The translations under genes were made by a program, and so were the position numbers. A stretch of DNA of 64,000 nt from Eubacterium maltosivorans (GTDB taxonomy: Bacteria; Bacillota; Clostridia; Eubacteriales; Eubacteriaceae). Position 1 is the first letter of the stretch; each line of letters begins with the position of its first letter. Positions 1 through 9,300 of this stretch are shown here, one piece after another. The notes under the pieces are model-generated. The model was given only the letters and a program-made list of their open reading frames with translations. It was not told the origin of the DNA and searched no databases. The DNA lies in the NCBI RefSeq assembly GCF_002441855.2, contig NZ_CP029487.1, positions 3,770,349-3,834,348 of the forward strand, read 5' to 3'.

Positions 1-268
<268 letters not shown>

Positions 269-278
269 AAATAAAACC

Positions 279-303
279 AAGGGGTATCGTGGCGATACCC
301 TTT
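279..303 (+). terminator. GTATCG hairpin repeat, copy 1, after ligA
   Basis: GGGTATCG (282-289), loop TGG, CGATACCC (293-300), with A and T flanks that extend the stem. It lies 11 bases after the ligA stop and is the likely terminator, although the T run is only three bases. It is the first of seven related hairpins in the window. Confidence 0.7.
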
Positions 304-553
304 CAGGGTGTAGATAAACTTTATCATGAAGATTTGAAGCGTTAAAGAGAGGCGGTTCTTGCCAATGTCCGGCTATTCTTATTATGCGGCACGATTCCTG
401 GCCGTTATCCGCAGCGCCTGGACCTTTTTGGTTATCTGGATAAAAGGCGCAGTCTTGGGCTGCGCCACTTTTTGACAGCCTGATGCGGCAGAATACCGCA
501 TTTTCAATCCGGTCATGAACCTTCCACTTTCAACGTTCCACCGTCCACCTTTG
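304..553. other. intergenic region with a possible 36-codon ORF
   Basis: No recognised gene lies here. An ATG at 365 opens a 36-codon frame ending with TGA at 473-475; its product is hydrophobic (includes AWTFLVIWIKGAVLG) but is preceded only by a weak purine run. A short inverted repeat GGCGCAG/CTGCGCC lies near 446-466 inside that frame. The stretch could be a small membrane peptide gene, a structured RNA or a gene remnant. Confidence 0.25.
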
Positions 554-584
554 TTCAGCCCGTATCGCCGCGATACGGGCTGAA
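554..584. repeat. GTATCG hairpin repeat, copy 2
   Basis: A perfect 14-bp stem TTCAGCCCGTATCG / CGATACGGGCTGAA with loop CCG. No T run follows, so it does not look like a standard intrinsic terminator. It lies 30 bases upstream of the gatC promoter. Confidence 0.85.
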
Positions 585-614
585 TTTCTGCGGGTTGAAT
601 TTTACTGAAAATAA

Positions 615-643
615 TTTACATTTAAAGGGTTTTGAATTATAAT
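615..643 (+). promoter_or_regulatory. promoter of the gatCAB operon
   Basis: TTTACA at 615-620 and TATAAT at 638-643 are separated by 17 bases, a near-consensus sigma-70 promoter. The expected start is near 650, giving a short leader before the gatC ribosome site (AAAGGAATG) and ATG at 682. Confidence 0.8.
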
Positions 644-681
644 GATATAATGAGAAAAATTTACCCGAAAGGAATGAAATC

Positions 682-969
682 ATGAGTATTACCAGAGAAG
701 AAGTTACCTATGTTGCGGATCTGGCCCGCCTTGAATTCACCGAAACGGAAACGGACCGTCTGGCGGATGAGCTGGGCGCAGTCCTTGATTATGCGGCGAC
801 TTTGAATAAATTAGATACATCAGACGTAAAACCCACAGAACATATTCTGCCGGTTCAGAACGTTTTTAGAAAAGATGAAGTGAAGCCTTCACTGCCAATT
901 GAAAAAGTCCTGGCCAACGCGCCGGAATCAGAAGCCGGCTGCTTTAAAGTGCCGAGAGTTCTGGAATAG
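682..969 (+). CDS. gatC: Asp-tRNA(Asn)/Glu-tRNA(Gln) amidotransferase subunit C
   Basis: This 95-residue protein is the small stabilising subunit of the GatCAB amidotransferase, which converts Glu-tRNA(Gln) to Gln-tRNA(Gln) and Asp-tRNA(Asn) to Asn-tRNA(Asn). It begins with the usual [19 protein letters not shown] pattern and contains [19 protein letters not shown] and the C-terminal FKVPRVLE typical of the family. Length is normal. It is the first gene of gatC-gatA-gatB, with gatA starting 10 bases after its stop. Confidence 0.97.
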   Translation: MSITREEVTYVADLARLEFTETETDRLADELGAVLDYAATLNKLDTSDVKPTEHILPVQNVFRKDEVKPSLPIEKVLANAPESEAGCFKVPRVLE

Positions 970-979
970 GAGGATCGAA

Positions 980-2443
980 TTGGAATTATCACAATTGACT
1001 GTCCATGAGATCAATGGGCTTATTGAAAAGAAAGAAGTTTCCGTCAAAGAGGTCACCCAGGCAGCGGTCGATCGTATCGACGCAGTAGAGGATAAAATTG
1101 ACGGCTATCTCTGCCTGACAACCGAGACAGCCATGAAAGAGGCTGAGGAGCTGGACGCGCTTATCGCAGAAGAAGGAAAGAAGGATGTGCTCGAGGGCAT
1201 TCCCTACGCCTTAAAGGACAATATGTGTACCGACGGTATCCAGACCACCTGTGCGTCCAAAATTCTGGACGATTTTGTGCCGCCCTACAACGCAGAGGTC
1301 TATGACCGCCTGCTGGCCCAGAAGGGGATTTTGCTCGGAAAGGCCAATATGGATGAGTTTGCCATGGGCTCCTCCACAGAAAATTCCGCCTTCAAGGTAA
1401 CCAAAAACCCCTGGGATCTCACACGCGTGCCCGGCGGCTCCAGCGGCGGCTCTGCAGTGGTGGTGGCCTCCGATATGGCTTACTACTCACTGGGCTCCGA
1501 TACCGGTGGTTCGATCCGCCAGCCAGCGGCCTTCTGCGGCGTGGTTGGCATGAAACCGACCTACGGCCTGGTTTCCCGCTATGGCCTGGTGGCTTTCGCG
1601 TCTTCCTTAGACCAGATCGGTCCCTTTACCAAGGATGTTGAGGACTGCGCCATCGTGTTAAGTGCCATTGCAGGCCATGACCCCAAGGATTCAACCTCCC
1701 TTAAGGTTGATAAAAAGGACTATACACAGAACCTGAAGAATGGCGCCAAAGGCATGAAGATTGGCGTGGCACAGGCATTTATGGGCGAAGGCCTTCAGCC
1801 AGAGGTGCGCACAGCCATCGAAAGCGCCATTGACACCTACCGTGCCATGGGCGCAGAAATCGTGGATGTCTCCTTTGAGTATCTGGATTACGCTCTGTCC
1901 GCCTATTACCTGATCTCCTCCGCGGAAGCCAGCTCCAATCTGGCCCGCTACGACGGTATCCGTTATGGTGTCCGCGCCGAGGAATACGCAGACCTGGTAG
2001 ACATGTACCGCAAAACCAGAACCCAGGGCTTTGGCGATGAGGTCAAACGCCGCATCATGCTGGGAACCTACGCCTTAAGCTCCGGTTATTACGACGCTTA
2101 TTATAAAAAAGCCATGCAGGTTCGTACCCTGATCATGGATGACTTCAAAAATGTTTTTGATTCCTGTGATGTCCTGCTGACGCCAACCACGGCCAAGACC
2201 GCCTTTGGCATCGGCGAAAAGACCGGTAATCCGCTGGAAATGTACCTGACCGATATTTATACCGTTCCGGTGAACATCGCCGGAATTCCGGGAATTTCAA
2301 TCCCCTGCGGCTTTGACAGTGACGGCATGCCTATCGGTATGCAGCTGCTGGGACCGGTACTGAGCGAAGAAAAGATTCTGCAGACAGCTTACGCCTTTGA
2401 ACGTGAAACCGCGTTTAAAGACCAGAAGCCAAAGCTTGTATAG
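980..2443 (+). CDS. gatA: Asp-tRNA(Asn)/Glu-tRNA(Gln) amidotransferase subunit A
   Basis: GatA is the amidase subunit that releases ammonia from glutamine for transamidation. The chosen start is TTG at 980, six bases after a clear AGGAGG at 968-973, giving 487 residues, the normal size; an in-frame ATG at 899 lies inside gatC and has no ribosome site. Amidase-signature elements are visible: the lysine in [10 protein letters not shown], the glycine-serine stretch [12 protein letters not shown] and the nucleophile region [16 protein letters not shown], which together supply the Ser-cisSer-Lys triad. It is co-transcribed with gatC and gatB. Confidence 0.97.
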   Translation: MELSQLTVHEINGLIEKKEVSVKEVTQAAVDRIDAVEDKIDGYLCLTTETAMKEAEELDALIAEEGKKDVLEGIPYALKDNMCTDGIQTTCASKILDDFVPPYNAEVYDRLLAQKGILLGKANMDEFAMGSSTENSAFKVTKNPWDLTRVPGGSSGGSAVVVASDMAYYSLGSDTGGSIRQPAAFCGVVGMKPTYGLVSRYGLVAFASSLDQIGPFTKDVEDCAIVLSAIAGHDPKDSTSLKVDKKDYTQNLKNGAKGMKIGVAQAFMGEGLQPEVRTAIESAIDTYRAMGAEIVDVSFEYLDYALSAYYLISSAEASSNLARYDGIRYGVRAEEYADLVDMYRKTRTQGFGDEVKRRIMLGTYALSSGYYDAYYKKAMQVRTLIMDDFKNVFDSCDVLLTPTTAKTAFGIGEKTGNPLEMYLTDIYTVPVNIAGIPGISIPCGFDSDGMPIGMQLLGPVLSEEKILQTAYAFERETAFKDQKPKLV

Positions 2444-2460
2444 GCAAAGGAGGAATAAAG

Positions 2461-3900
2461 ATGGAATATGATATTGTCATCGGGATGGAAATCCATGCTG
2501 AGTTAGCAACAAAATCTAAAATTTTCTGCTCCTGCTCTACCAAGTTCGGTGCAGATGAAAATACACATGCCTGCCCGGTGTGCCTTGGGATGCCCGGCGT
2601 ACTGCCGGTACTCAATGAAAAGGTCGTTGAGTATGCCACGAGAGCCGGACTGGCCCTGAACTGCCATATTGCGAATTTCAGCAAAATGGACCGTAAAAAT
2701 TACTTTTACCCTGACCTGCCAAAGGCCTATCAGACCTCTCAGTTTGATCTGCCCATCTGTACCGGCGGGGTTGTGGATATTGAAGTGGAAGGCGAAAAAA
2801 AGGAAATCGGCATTACCCGTATCCATATCGAGGAGGACGCCGGTAAGCTGCTCCATGAATCCGCAGATGGCACCCTGGTCGATGTTAACCGCTGTGGCGT
2901 GCCGCTCATCGAGATTGTTACTGAGCCGGATATCCGCGGTGCCGAGGAAGCTCGGGTTTTTGCGGAAAAAATCCGTAATATTTTGGAATATGTGGGCGTT
3001 TCCGACTGTAAAATGGAAGAAGGCTCCATTCGTTTCGACGTTAACCTTTCTGTCAAGGAAAAGGGCAGTGATGTGCTGGGAACCCGTACAGAGATGAAGA
3101 ATCTGAACTCTTTCAGGGCTTTAGTGCGCGCAGTCCAGTACGAGAGCAAACGCCAGATTATCGAGCTTAAAAAAGGACACCGCATTATCCAGGAAACCCG
3201 CAAGTGGGACGACGTCAAGGGCGTCAGCTCCTCCATGAGAAGCAAGGAAGAAGCCCACGACTACCGCTATTTCCCGGAACCAGACCTGGTGCCCATTGTT
3301 ATTACCGATGAGACCATTGAGCAGATCAAGTCTGAGCTGCCAGAGCTGCCGGAAGCCAAACGTGCCCGCTATGTGGCAGAGTACAAGCTGCCGGACTACG
3401 ACGCCGGTGTCCTGACTGCCTCCAAGGTGACTGCGAAATTTTTTGAGGAAACCGTTGCGCTGTACGACGAACCCAAGCAGATTTCCAACTGGCTGATGGT
3501 GGATATTCCAGCTATGCTCAAGGAAAAAGAGCTGTCGATGGAAAACATTCCCTTTACCCCGGCACAGCTGGCTGAGTTGTTAAAGCTCATCAAGGACGGT
3601 ACCATCAGCGGTACTATCGGCAAAAAGGTTCTGGTGAAGATGTTTGAAGAAGACAAAAACCCCAAGGCCATTGTGGAAGAAAATAACTGGGCTCAGATGA
3701 GTGATACCAGCGAGCTGGAAAGCATTATCGCCCAGATTATCGAAGACAACCCGAAATCCATCGAGGATATCGGAGCCGGGAATCAGAAGGCCTACGGATT
3801 CCTGACCGGCCAGGTCATGAAGGCAACCAAGGGACAAGCAAACCCACAGGTCGCCAACAAGATTATCCGCGAGCTGGTCGCCAGGAAACTGGAAAGCTGA
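2461..3900 (+). CDS. gatB: Asp-tRNA(Asn)/Glu-tRNA(Gln) amidotransferase subunit B
   Basis: GatB (479 residues) activates the carboxyl group of the misacylated tRNA and receives ammonia from GatA. The N-terminal cradle domain starts with IGMEIHAEL and contains a zinc-type site with CSCS and [15 protein letters not shown]. Other family marks are [20 protein letters not shown] and [10 protein letters not shown]. The helical and YqeY-like tail, residues about 300-479, ends in [17 protein letters not shown]. An AAAGGAGGAATAAAG ribosome site precedes the ATG. It closes the gatCAB operon. Confidence 0.97.
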   Translation: MEYDIVIGMEIHAELATKSKIFCSCSTKFGADENTHACPVCLGMPGVLPVLNEKVVEYATRAGLALNCHIANFSKMDRKNYFYPDLPKAYQTSQFDLPICTGGVVDIEVEGEKKEIGITRIHIEEDAGKLLHESADGTLVDVNRCGVPLIEIVTEPDIRGAEEARVFAEKIRNILEYVGVSDCKMEEGSIRFDVNLSVKEKGSDVLGTRTEMKNLNSFRALVRAVQYESKRQIIELKKGHRIIQETRKWDDVKGVSSSMRSKEEAHDYRYFPEPDLVPIVITDETIEQIKSELPELPEAKRARYVAEYKLPDYDAGVLTASKVTAKFFEETVALYDEPKQISNWLMVDIPAMLKEKELSMENIPFTPAQLAELLKLIKDGTISGTIGKKVLVKMFEEDKNPKAIVEENNWAQMSDTSELESIIAQIIEDNPKSIEDIGAGNQKAYGFLTGQVMKATKGQANPQVANKIIRELVARKLES

Positions 3901-3915
3901 ATAATATGACAGAAT

Positions 3916-3945
3916 ACAACGGGCGGTCCTCAGATCGTCCGTTGT
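3916..3945 (+). other. 12-bp stem-loop between gatB and rph
   Basis: ACAACGGGCGGT (3916-3927) can pair with ATCGTCCGTTGT (3934-3945) over all 12 positions counting G-U pairs, with loop CCTCAG. No T run follows, so it is more likely a processing or mRNA-stability element between the gatB stop and the rph ribosome site than a terminator. Confidence 0.6.
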
Positions 3946-3968
3946 TGCGATTAACAAAGGAGAGAATT

Positions 3969-4691
3969 TTGAATCGAATTGACGGAAGAAGTAACGACGG
4001 CCTGAGGCCGGTGAGCATCACCCGGCATTTTACCAGAAACGCCCAGGGCGCGGTACTCATCGAGGTGGGAAATACCAAGGTTATCTGTACTGCCATGGTG
4101 GAGGATAAGGTACCGCCCTTTTTAAGAGGTGAAAAAAAAGGATGGGTCACCGCCGAATATGAAATGCTCCCAAGCTCCACAGGTTCTCGTAAGGGAAGAG
4201 ACCGCAGCCGCGGCAAAATTGACGGCAGAACCGTTGAAATCCAGCGCTTAATTGGCAGAAGCCTGCGTTCTGTGATTGATATGGAGAAGCTTGGGGAACG
4301 GACAATATGGATTGATTGTGATGTGATCCAGGCCGACGGCGGCACCCGTACCGCGTCCATTACCGGTGCCTTTGTGGCTCTGTATGACGCAGTCACATGG
4401 CTCATGGAGGAAGAGGTCATTGATGAGTGGCCAATTAACGGATATGTGGCCGCCACCAGTGTCGGTATCAACCAGAACGAGCCCATTATGGATCTCTGCT
4501 ATGAGGAGGATTCTACTGCAGAGGTCGATATGAACATTGTCATGACTGATAAAGGCGAGATCGTGGAGATCCAGGGAACTGGGGAGGAACGCCCCTTTAC
4601 CCGGGATGAATTCCAGAAGCTCATGGCATTGGGAGAAGACGGCGTGTATAAACTGATTAACATTCAAAAAGAGGCGCTGGGAACACTTTAA
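3969..4691 (+). CDS. rph: ribonuclease PH
   Basis: RNase PH is a phosphorolytic 3'-5' exoribonuclease that trims tRNA precursors. The start is set at TTG 3969, preceded by AAAGGAGAG, giving 240 residues and the family start [18 protein letters not shown]. An in-frame ATG at 3906 would add 21 residues encoded by the stem-loop and is unlikely. Family motifs include [37 protein letters not shown] and [20 protein letters not shown]. It precedes rdgB by 17 bases, the usual rph-rdgB pairing. Confidence 0.96.
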   Translation: MNRIDGRSNDGLRPVSITRHFTRNAQGAVLIEVGNTKVICTAMVEDKVPPFLRGEKKGWVTAEYEMLPSSTGSRKGRDRSRGKIDGRTVEIQRLIGRSLRSVIDMEKLGERTIWIDCDVIQADGGTRTASITGAFVALYDAVTWLMEEEVIDEWPINGYVAATSVGINQNEPIMDLCYEEDSTAEVDMNIVMTDKGEIVEIQGTGEERPFTRDEFQKLMALGEDGVYKLINIQKEALGTL

Positions 4692-4708
4692 GCGCCCGGA
4701 AAGGGACT

Positions 4709-5311
4709 ATGATGAAAACCATCGTGCTTGCAACCGGAAATAAAGACAAGGCCCGGGAAATCAAGGCCATGCTGGATCATAAATTTGAAGTAAAGACCAT
4801 GAAGGACATGGGCATTGACATTGAGATCATTGAGGACGGCGACACCTTTGAGGACAATGCCCTGATTAAGGTGAGGGCTATTCAGCCTTTTGTGAAGGAT
4901 TCTGAAATGATCATTATGGGGGATGACTCTGGTCTGTCGGTGGACGCATTGGACGGCGCACCAGGAATCTATTCCGCCCGCTACGCAGGGGAGGATGTGA
5001 CCTACCGCGATAACAATGAAAAGCTTTTAAAGGCCATGAAGGATGTGCCTGAGGAAAAACGCGGTGCCGAATTTGTCAGTGCGATCGCCATGATTTTACC
5101 GGACGGCCAGGAGCTGACCGTCAGAGGGACCGTTAGAGGCAGGATCGCCTTTGATTTTATGGGTGAAGAGGGCTTTGGTTACGACCCGCTTTTTATCGTG
5201 GAAGAGACAGGCAAAAGCTACGCGCAGATGGCACCAGAGGAAAAGAATGATATCAGCCACCGTGCCAGAGCTGTGGCGCGCGCAAAACAGATTTTAGAGA
5301 AATACCAGTAG
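4709..5311 (+). CDS. rdgB: XTP/dITP pyrophosphatase (RdgB/HAM1 family)
   Basis: This 200-residue enzyme hydrolyses non-canonical purine nucleoside triphosphates (ITP, dITP, XTP) to monophosphates, keeping them out of nucleic acids. Motifs are the N-terminal LATGNKDKAREIKAML, the metal and substrate loop MGDDSGLSVDALDGAPG followed by YSARYAG, GEEGFGYDPLF and SHRARAVARA. Two adjacent ATG codons (4709 and 4712) are possible starts. It lies between rph and a YfcE-like phosphodiesterase in one operon. Confidence 0.96.
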   Translation: MMKTIVLATGNKDKAREIKAMLDHKFEVKTMKDMGIDIEIIEDGDTFEDNALIKVRAIQPFVKDSEMIIMGDDSGLSVDALDGAPGIYSARYAGEDVTYRDNNEKLLKAMKDVPEEKRGAEFVSAIAMILPDGQELTVRGTVRGRIAFDFMGEEGFGYDPLFIVEETGKSYAQMAPEEKNDISHRARAVARAKQILEKYQ

Positions 5312-5329
5312 CAGAAAGGAGAAGGGAAC

Positions 5330-5815
5330 ATGCGGATCGGATTAGTCAGTGACAGCCACGGCAATCTGGGCGACCTGGAACGCGCGGTCAGCCAGATGGG
5401 CAAGGTGGAGGCGATTTTTCATATGGGCGATTATGTGGACGACGCCCTGCAGATCAAACATTGGACATCGGTGCCGGTGTTTGCAGCCAAGGGCAATATG
5501 GATGTCTATTCCCAGAAGGGACATCTTTTTATCAAGACCGAGCTGGGCGGCAAGGTGATCCTGGCCTGTCACGGCCACACGCTCCATGTCAAAAATGAGT
5601 ACAGCACCCTGCGCTATAAAGCACTGGAGGAAAACGCGGATATTGTGCTTTTCGGCCACACACATATCCCGATGATCGACCAGGACGACTGCCTTTTAAT
5701 GATAAATCCCGGCAGTGTAGCCCTTCCTCATTTTGGCGGAGAAAAAACCTTTGGTATTTTGACCATTGAAGATGGAGGTGCAGACGGCGAGATTATTCCA
5801 CTTATGCCAGAGTGA
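5330..5815 (+). CDS. YfcE/MJ0936-type metallophosphoesterase
   Basis: A 161-residue single-domain calcineurin-like phosphoesterase. The metal ligands are laid out as in YfcE and MJ0936: DSHGN near the N-terminus, HMGDYVDD, GNMD, CHGHTLH and LFGHTHIP, with NPGS in the last third. Members hydrolyse phosphodiesters with Mn or Ni; the physiological substrate is unknown. AAAGGAGAAGGGAAC precedes the ATG. It is the last gene of the rph-rdgB group, 18 bases after rdgB. Confidence 0.88.
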   Translation: MRIGLVSDSHGNLGDLERAVSQMGKVEAIFHMGDYVDDALQIKHWTSVPVFAAKGNMDVYSQKGHLFIKTELGGKVILACHGHTLHVKNEYSTLRYKALEENADIVLFGHTHIPMIDQDDCLLMINPGSVALPHFGGEKTFGILTIEDGGADGEIIPLMPE

Positions 5816-5868
5816 AATAGAGCGCTGTAAAAAATCATATGTTTTCATGCATTTTTGTGAAAAAAGTG

Positions 5869-5897
5869 TTGACATTCGTCTTTTTTTGCAGTATACT
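5869..5897 (+). promoter_or_regulatory. promoter of the five-gene tRNA operon
   Basis: A consensus TTGACA (5869-5874) and TATACT (5892-5897) with a 17-base spacer stand about 90 bases upstream of the first tRNA. Confidence 0.85.
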
Positions 5898-5985
5898 AAC
5901 ACTTGTCCTCAGCGAGAAAGTGCTGTGAGCAAGGCGATATCAACACTTTTTAACCAATGCGGACAACAATAAATTTTAGCAGTAT

Positions 5986-6059
5986 GCGGGTGTAGCTCAG
6001 TGGTAGAGCCCTGGCCTTCCAAGCCAGTCGCGAGGGTCCGATTCCCTTCACCCGCTCCA
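5986..6059 (+). tRNA. tRNA-Gly(TCC)
   Basis: Acceptor GCGGGTG pairs with CACCCGC; the anticodon loop CTTCCAA gives TCC. CCA is encoded. First gene of the tRNA operon. Confidence 0.97.
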
Positions 6060-6072
6060 TTTATGCAAAATT

Positions 6073-6149
6073 GCGCCAATAGCTCAGTTGGATAGAGCAA
6101 CGGCCTTCTAAGCCGTGTGCCCGGGGTTCGAATCCCTGTTGGCGCGCCA
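6073..6149 (+). tRNA. tRNA-Arg(TCT)
   Basis: Acceptor GCGCCAA pairs with TTGGCGC; the anticodon loop CTTCTAA gives TCT, reading AGA and AGG. CCA is encoded. Confidence 0.97.
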
Positions 6150-6168
6150 TATCTTTTCCTTTAAACTT

Positions 6169-6245
6169 GGTGGACGTAGTTCAGTTGGTAGAGCGCCAGA
6201 TTGTGGTTCTGGTTGTCGAGGGTTCGAGTCCCTTCGTCCACCCCA
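6169..6245 (+). tRNA. tRNA-His(GTG)
   Basis: Acceptor GTGGACG pairs with CGTCCAC; the extra G at 6169 faces discriminator C as is typical of tRNA-His. The anticodon loop TTGTGGT gives GTG. CCA is encoded. Confidence 0.97.
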
Positions 6246-6254
6246 TTTTTTTAC

Positions 6255-6330
6255 AGGGGTATAGCCAAGTCGGTAAGGCACCAGACTTTGACTCTGGCAT
6301 GCGTAGGTTCGAGTCCTGCTACCCCTGCCA
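6255..6330 (+). tRNA. tRNA-Gln(TTG)
   Basis: Acceptor AGGGGTA pairs with TACCCCT; the anticodon loop CTTTGAC gives TTG. CCA is encoded. With gatCAB upstream, this tRNA is probably first charged with Glu and then amidated (inference). Confidence 0.96.
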
Positions 6331-6376
6331 CTTTGTTATAGCAAGATGGAAAAGCCGTTAATGAAGGATAATACAT

Positions 6377-6452
6377 GACCCATTAGCTCAGTTGGTAGAG
6401 CATCTGACTTTTAATCAGGGTGTCGGGCGTTCAAGTCGCCCATGGGTCACCA
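6377..6452 (+). tRNA. tRNA-Lys(TTT)
   Basis: Acceptor GACCCAT pairs with ATGGGTC; the anticodon loop CTTTTAA gives TTT. CCA is encoded. The gene is identical in sequence to the tRNA-Lys at 32441-32516. Confidence 0.97.
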
Positions 6453-6466
6453 TTTTAGAAAGTATA

Positions 6467-6491
6467 GCAGCTGTGAAACAGTTGCTTTTTT
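6467..6491 (+). terminator. terminator of the tRNA operon
   Basis: GCAGCTGT, loop GAA, ACAGTTGC, then a run of T. The eight-pair stem includes one G-U pair. Confidence 0.85.
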
Positions 6492-6532
6492 TATTTAAAG
6501 AACAAGCCAGGCGGCTTGAACGTTAAGAATGA

Positions 6533-6567
6533 AATCTGGCCCGTATCGTAGCGATACGGGCCAGATT
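6533..6567. repeat. GTATCG hairpin repeat, copy 3
   Basis: A perfect 16-bp stem AATCTGGCCCGTATCG / CGATACGGGCCAGATT with loop TAG. A T-rich run follows on the plus strand. It lies just beyond the stop of the minus-strand Fe-S protein gene and after the tRNA terminator. Confidence 0.9.
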
Positions 6568-6577
6568 ATTTTTTATG

Positions 6578-7291
6578 TTAAATATTTAAAATTTTACCAT
6601 CGGTCGATACCGTTGTGACCGACCAGGGAATAATCTTCCCGCTGCTTTTTAAAGCGGCTTTAACAGCATTGACAATGCCTCCGCAGCAGGGCACTTCCAT
6701 TCTTACAACTGTCAGCGAACGGATATCGTTATTCGCCAGAATATCGGTCAGCTTATCTGCATAGTCCACATCGTCAAGCTTTGGACAGCCGATAAGGGTG
6801 ATCCGGTTTTTAATGAATTCATTGTGAAAATCACCATAGGCGTAGGCTGTGCAGTCGGCAGCGATGAGCAGATCTGCATTGTCAAAATATGGAGCCTTTG
6901 GTGGCGCCAGCTTAATTTGCACAGGCCACTGGTTTAAGCGGGACTGGGCAGGGGTGGTACTGTGGTTTCCAGGCTCTGATTTTGCGTGGCGATCAATTTT
7001 ACGCGAGGTCGTTCCCGGACAGCCGCAGGCCAGCGTTTTGGGCTGGACCTTTTCAGTTTCCATTTTAGCCTGTACAGCAGCTTCATCATAAGCGACCGCC
7101 TCCCGCTCCTCAAAGTGGATAGCGTCCTCAGGACACACTGGCAGGCAATCTCCTAGACCGTCGCAGTAATCGTCCCTTAACAGCGTGGCGACACCGTCGA
7201 CCAGACCGATGGCCCCTTCGTGACAGGCGTCGACACACAGACCGCAGCCGTTACATTTTTCTTTATCAATTTTAATGATTTTACGTATCAC
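6578..7291 (-). CDS. 4Fe-4S dicluster ferredoxin-domain protein
   Basis: A 237-residue protein with an N-terminal ferredoxin domain carrying two cluster motifs, KCNGCGLCVDACHEG near residue 12 and CDGLGDCLPVCPEDA near residue 43. The rest has further cysteines (LACGCPG and VPCCGGIVNAV near the C-terminus) in a domain seen in many anaerobes fused to or beside ferredoxins. It is probably a cytoplasmic electron carrier or Fe-S oxidoreductase; the partner is not evident from the neighbours. It has its own transcription unit and is not in an operon with the nitroreductase-like gene upstream in any obvious way. Confidence 0.8.
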   Translation of the reverse strand: MIRKIIKIDKEKCNGCGLCVDACHEGAIGLVDGVATLLRDDYCDGLGDCLPVCPEDAIHFEEREAVAYDEAAVQAKMETEKVQPKTLACGCPGTTSRKIDRHAKSEPGNHSTTPAQSRLNQWPVQIKLAPPKAPYFDNADLLIAADCTAYAYGDFHNEFIKNRITLIGCPKLDDVDYADKLTDILANNDIRSLTVVRMEVPCCGGIVNAVKAALKSSGKIIPWSVTTVSTDGKILNI

Positions 7292-7372
7292 AGTTATTCC
7301 TCCAGTTCAGGTGTTGACTATAGTATAGCATATTCACCGGAGGAATTCTGTTGCATCAGCAACAAATGTGAT

Positions 7373-7972
7373 TTAATAGAAAACTTTTAAGCGTTCAGAC
7401 AGAGGTTGGAAGTCCTTATCGCCAGGCATGGCAGTGGGTTCGCCAAAAGGCATCTGTGCTCTTAAACGCCAGGCGTCCGGAAGCTTCCATTCTTTTTTGA
7501 CAGCTTCGTCGATGAGCGGATTATAGTGCTGAAGGTTTGCGCCGAGGCCTTCAATTTCCAGGGAATTCCATACTGAGAACTGAAGCATGCCGTTGGCCTG
7601 TTCTGCCCATACTGGGAAGTTATCTGCATATAGTGGGAATTGTTCGACCAGGCTGTCTGTAACGGTATCGTCAATAAAGTACAGGACGGTTCCGTGGCCG
7701 GCTTTAAAGCTGTTTACCTTGTCTTCGGTCGGCTGGAATTTGTTTGCCGGCACCTTCTTGCGCAGTGTCTCCATTACGATATCCCAGAGTTTGTCATGTT
7801 GCTCGCCAAAGAGTAAAACGACCTTTGAGCTCTGGCTGTTAAAAGCAGAGGGGGTATGCTTGATGGCATGGCCGATCACTTCCTCGATTTTATTGTCGGA
7901 GATGGGGCTTTTTTTGCTGATGGCATAGAAACTGCGGCGGTTTAAAATCGCGCTGTAAAAATCTTTTGACAT
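7373..7972 (-). CDS. nitroreductase family protein (Hbn1/Frm2-like)
   Basis: A 199-residue FMN-dependent nitroreductase-fold protein. The opening FYSAILNRRSFYAI and the following TPSAFNSQSSKVVLLFGEQH match the fungal Hbn1/Frm2 and bacterial YdgI-like subgroup, which lacks part of the classical NfsB C-terminus. These enzymes reduce nitro compounds, or act in fatty-acid or redox signalling; the substrate here is unknown. It diverges from the small membrane protein gene at 8142. Confidence 0.85.
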   Translation of the reverse strand: MSKDFYSAILNRRSFYAISKKSPISDNKIEEVIGHAIKHTPSAFNSQSSKVVLLFGEQHDKLWDIVMETLRKKVPANKFQPTEDKVNSFKAGHGTVLYFIDDTVTDSLVEQFPLYADNFPVWAEQANGMLQFSVWNSLEIEGLGANLQHYNPLIDEAVKKEWKLPDAWRLRAQMPFGEPTAMPGDKDFQPLSERLKVFY

Positions 7973-8141
7973 AATATACGCTCCTTTTAATTTAAATTTA
8001 TATACAAAATAATATTTTAGAATAATTATTATTTAAAAATATACCCGGTTTATAAAAAAAATAACATTTGGAGGAAAAAATATAATGTGATTTTAAAAAA
8101 ATTGTGCTACAATTGGTCAGGAAAAATATGGAGGTGCAGCT

Positions 8142-8582
8142 ATGGAAGCAGCAGGAAGAAAAGTTTTAAAGGTCGGCGGGATTTTAATGGCCATTATAGG
8201 CGTTTTTGGCGCTGTTATTGCCGTTTCCGGTATTATTGGCTACAATAATATGGATCCGTCCATGGCAGCGGATATGGAGAAAATCATGGGCGTTAGCATC
8301 AGAGACCTTTCGGTAAACCTGATGGTGAGTACAGTCGTCTGTGTTTTTGAGCTTGTGGTTGGAATTTTGGGCGTTGCTTTTTCTAAAAAAGCAGAAAAAG
8401 GTGCATTGTGCTTTATTCTCGGCATCATCATTATTATATTCCAGGTAGGCTCTGTCATTTACGGCAGCCTGCGAACCGGATTTACAGCGGATATGATCCT
8501 TACCCTGATAGCGGGGCTGATCATTCCTGGAGTTTATACCTTTGGTGCCTGGAAAAATATGCGGTCAGCACAGCAGGCATAA
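8142..8582 (+). CDS. small four-helix membrane protein, unknown function
   Basis: A 146-residue protein with four predicted membrane segments: GGILMAIIGVFGAVIAVSGI, a segment near LMVSTVVCVFELVVGILGVA, then LCFILGIIIIIFQVGSVIYG and MILTLIAGLIIPGVYTFGAW. No family was recognised with confidence. A GGAGGTGCAGCT ribosome site precedes the ATG. It is a single-gene unit ended by a strong bidirectional terminator. Confidence 0.75.
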   Translation: MEAAGRKVLKVGGILMAIIGVFGAVIAVSGIIGYNNMDPSMAADMEKIMGVSIRDLSVNLMVSTVVCVFELVVGILGVAFSKKAEKGALCFILGIIIIIFQVGSVIYGSLRTGFTADMILTLIAGLIIPGVYTFGAWKNMRSAQQA

Positions 8583-8611
8583 AAAAACGTCCCCAAAGGG
8601 ACGTTTTTTTA
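8580..8611. terminator. bidirectional terminator
   Basis: ACGTCCC and GGGACGT form a stem with loop CAAA, bordered by seven A on the left and seven T on the right. It can end both the gene at 8142 and the convergent minus-strand gene at 8634. Confidence 0.92.
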
Positions 8612-8633
8612 AATAGAAATTGAACGGCTTGGT

Positions 8634-9134
8634 CTATGCCAGGTATTCTTCTTCCTGGTTATTGCGCATGGAGAACAGGAAGAACGGCTGAGTAATCGCA
8701 AAAATAATGCTGAGCACCAGGAATAAAACAGCGTTTTCTGGTTTATACATGCGGTACAGACGGTATAATGCGCCGTAATAATAAACGGCATAGGCGATCG
8801 GGAAGAGCCATCCAATGAATGGAATCATGGAAAGCAGCCCGCTCGCAAATGGCAGAAGCGGCAGGAACACATGGGCGTATGGAATCACCCATGAGCCAAA
8901 GGCGACCTTTTCGTTGATGATTTTACCCATCAGGTAAGTCTTAGCAATGGGAATCCATGCCAGCCAGGGGCTGTCGATACCACGGTTTTTAGCCATCTGG
9001 TATAAGCTGAGTGAATTGAAAACATAGCAGACGATACCAATGACTAAAATAATAACAAAGTAAGCAGCCAGAAAAGATAAAATAATAGCGGCAACACCCG
9101 CGTCTGTTGAAGAGTAATAAATACTGTCGGACAT
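8634..9134 (-). CDS. multi-pass membrane protein, DUF5684-like
   Basis: A 166-residue protein with about five membrane segments and a cytoplasmic loop that includes SLYQMAKNRGIDSPWLAWIPIA, a pattern common in uncharacterised DUF5684-type membrane proteins of Clostridia. The start is placed at ATG 9134, preceded by GAAAGGAGAGACAAC; an upstream in-frame ATG at 9167 lacks a ribosome site. Function unknown. Confidence 0.75.
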   Translation of the reverse strand: MSDSIYYSSTDAGVAAIILSFLAAYFVIILVIGIVCYVFNSLSLYQMAKNRGIDSPWLAWIPIAKTYLMGKIINEKVAFGSWVIPYAHVFLPLLPFASGLLSMIPFIGWLFPIAYAVYYYGALYRLYRMYKPENAVLFLVLSIIFAITQPFFLFSMRNNQEEEYLA

Positions 9135-9265
9135 GTTGTCTCTCCTTTCATATATTTTAGAATACATCTAATTAAGTCCATTGTAGCACCTTATGTGAAT
9201 GAAAGCAATATGATTTTAAAAAGAGTGACTCCTCTGGGATTTAACGTGACTTTAATGAACGGTAT

Positions 9266-9299
9266 AATAAAAGCTCCGGAGGTTTCCGGAGCTTTTATT
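9266..9299. terminator. bidirectional terminator between 9134 region and pyrE
   Basis: A 15-bp stem with core AAAAGCTCCGGA / TCCGGAGCTTTT, loop GGTT. It lies two bases beyond the pyrE stop and ends pyrE on the minus strand. Confidence 0.88.
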
Positions 9300-9300
9300 G

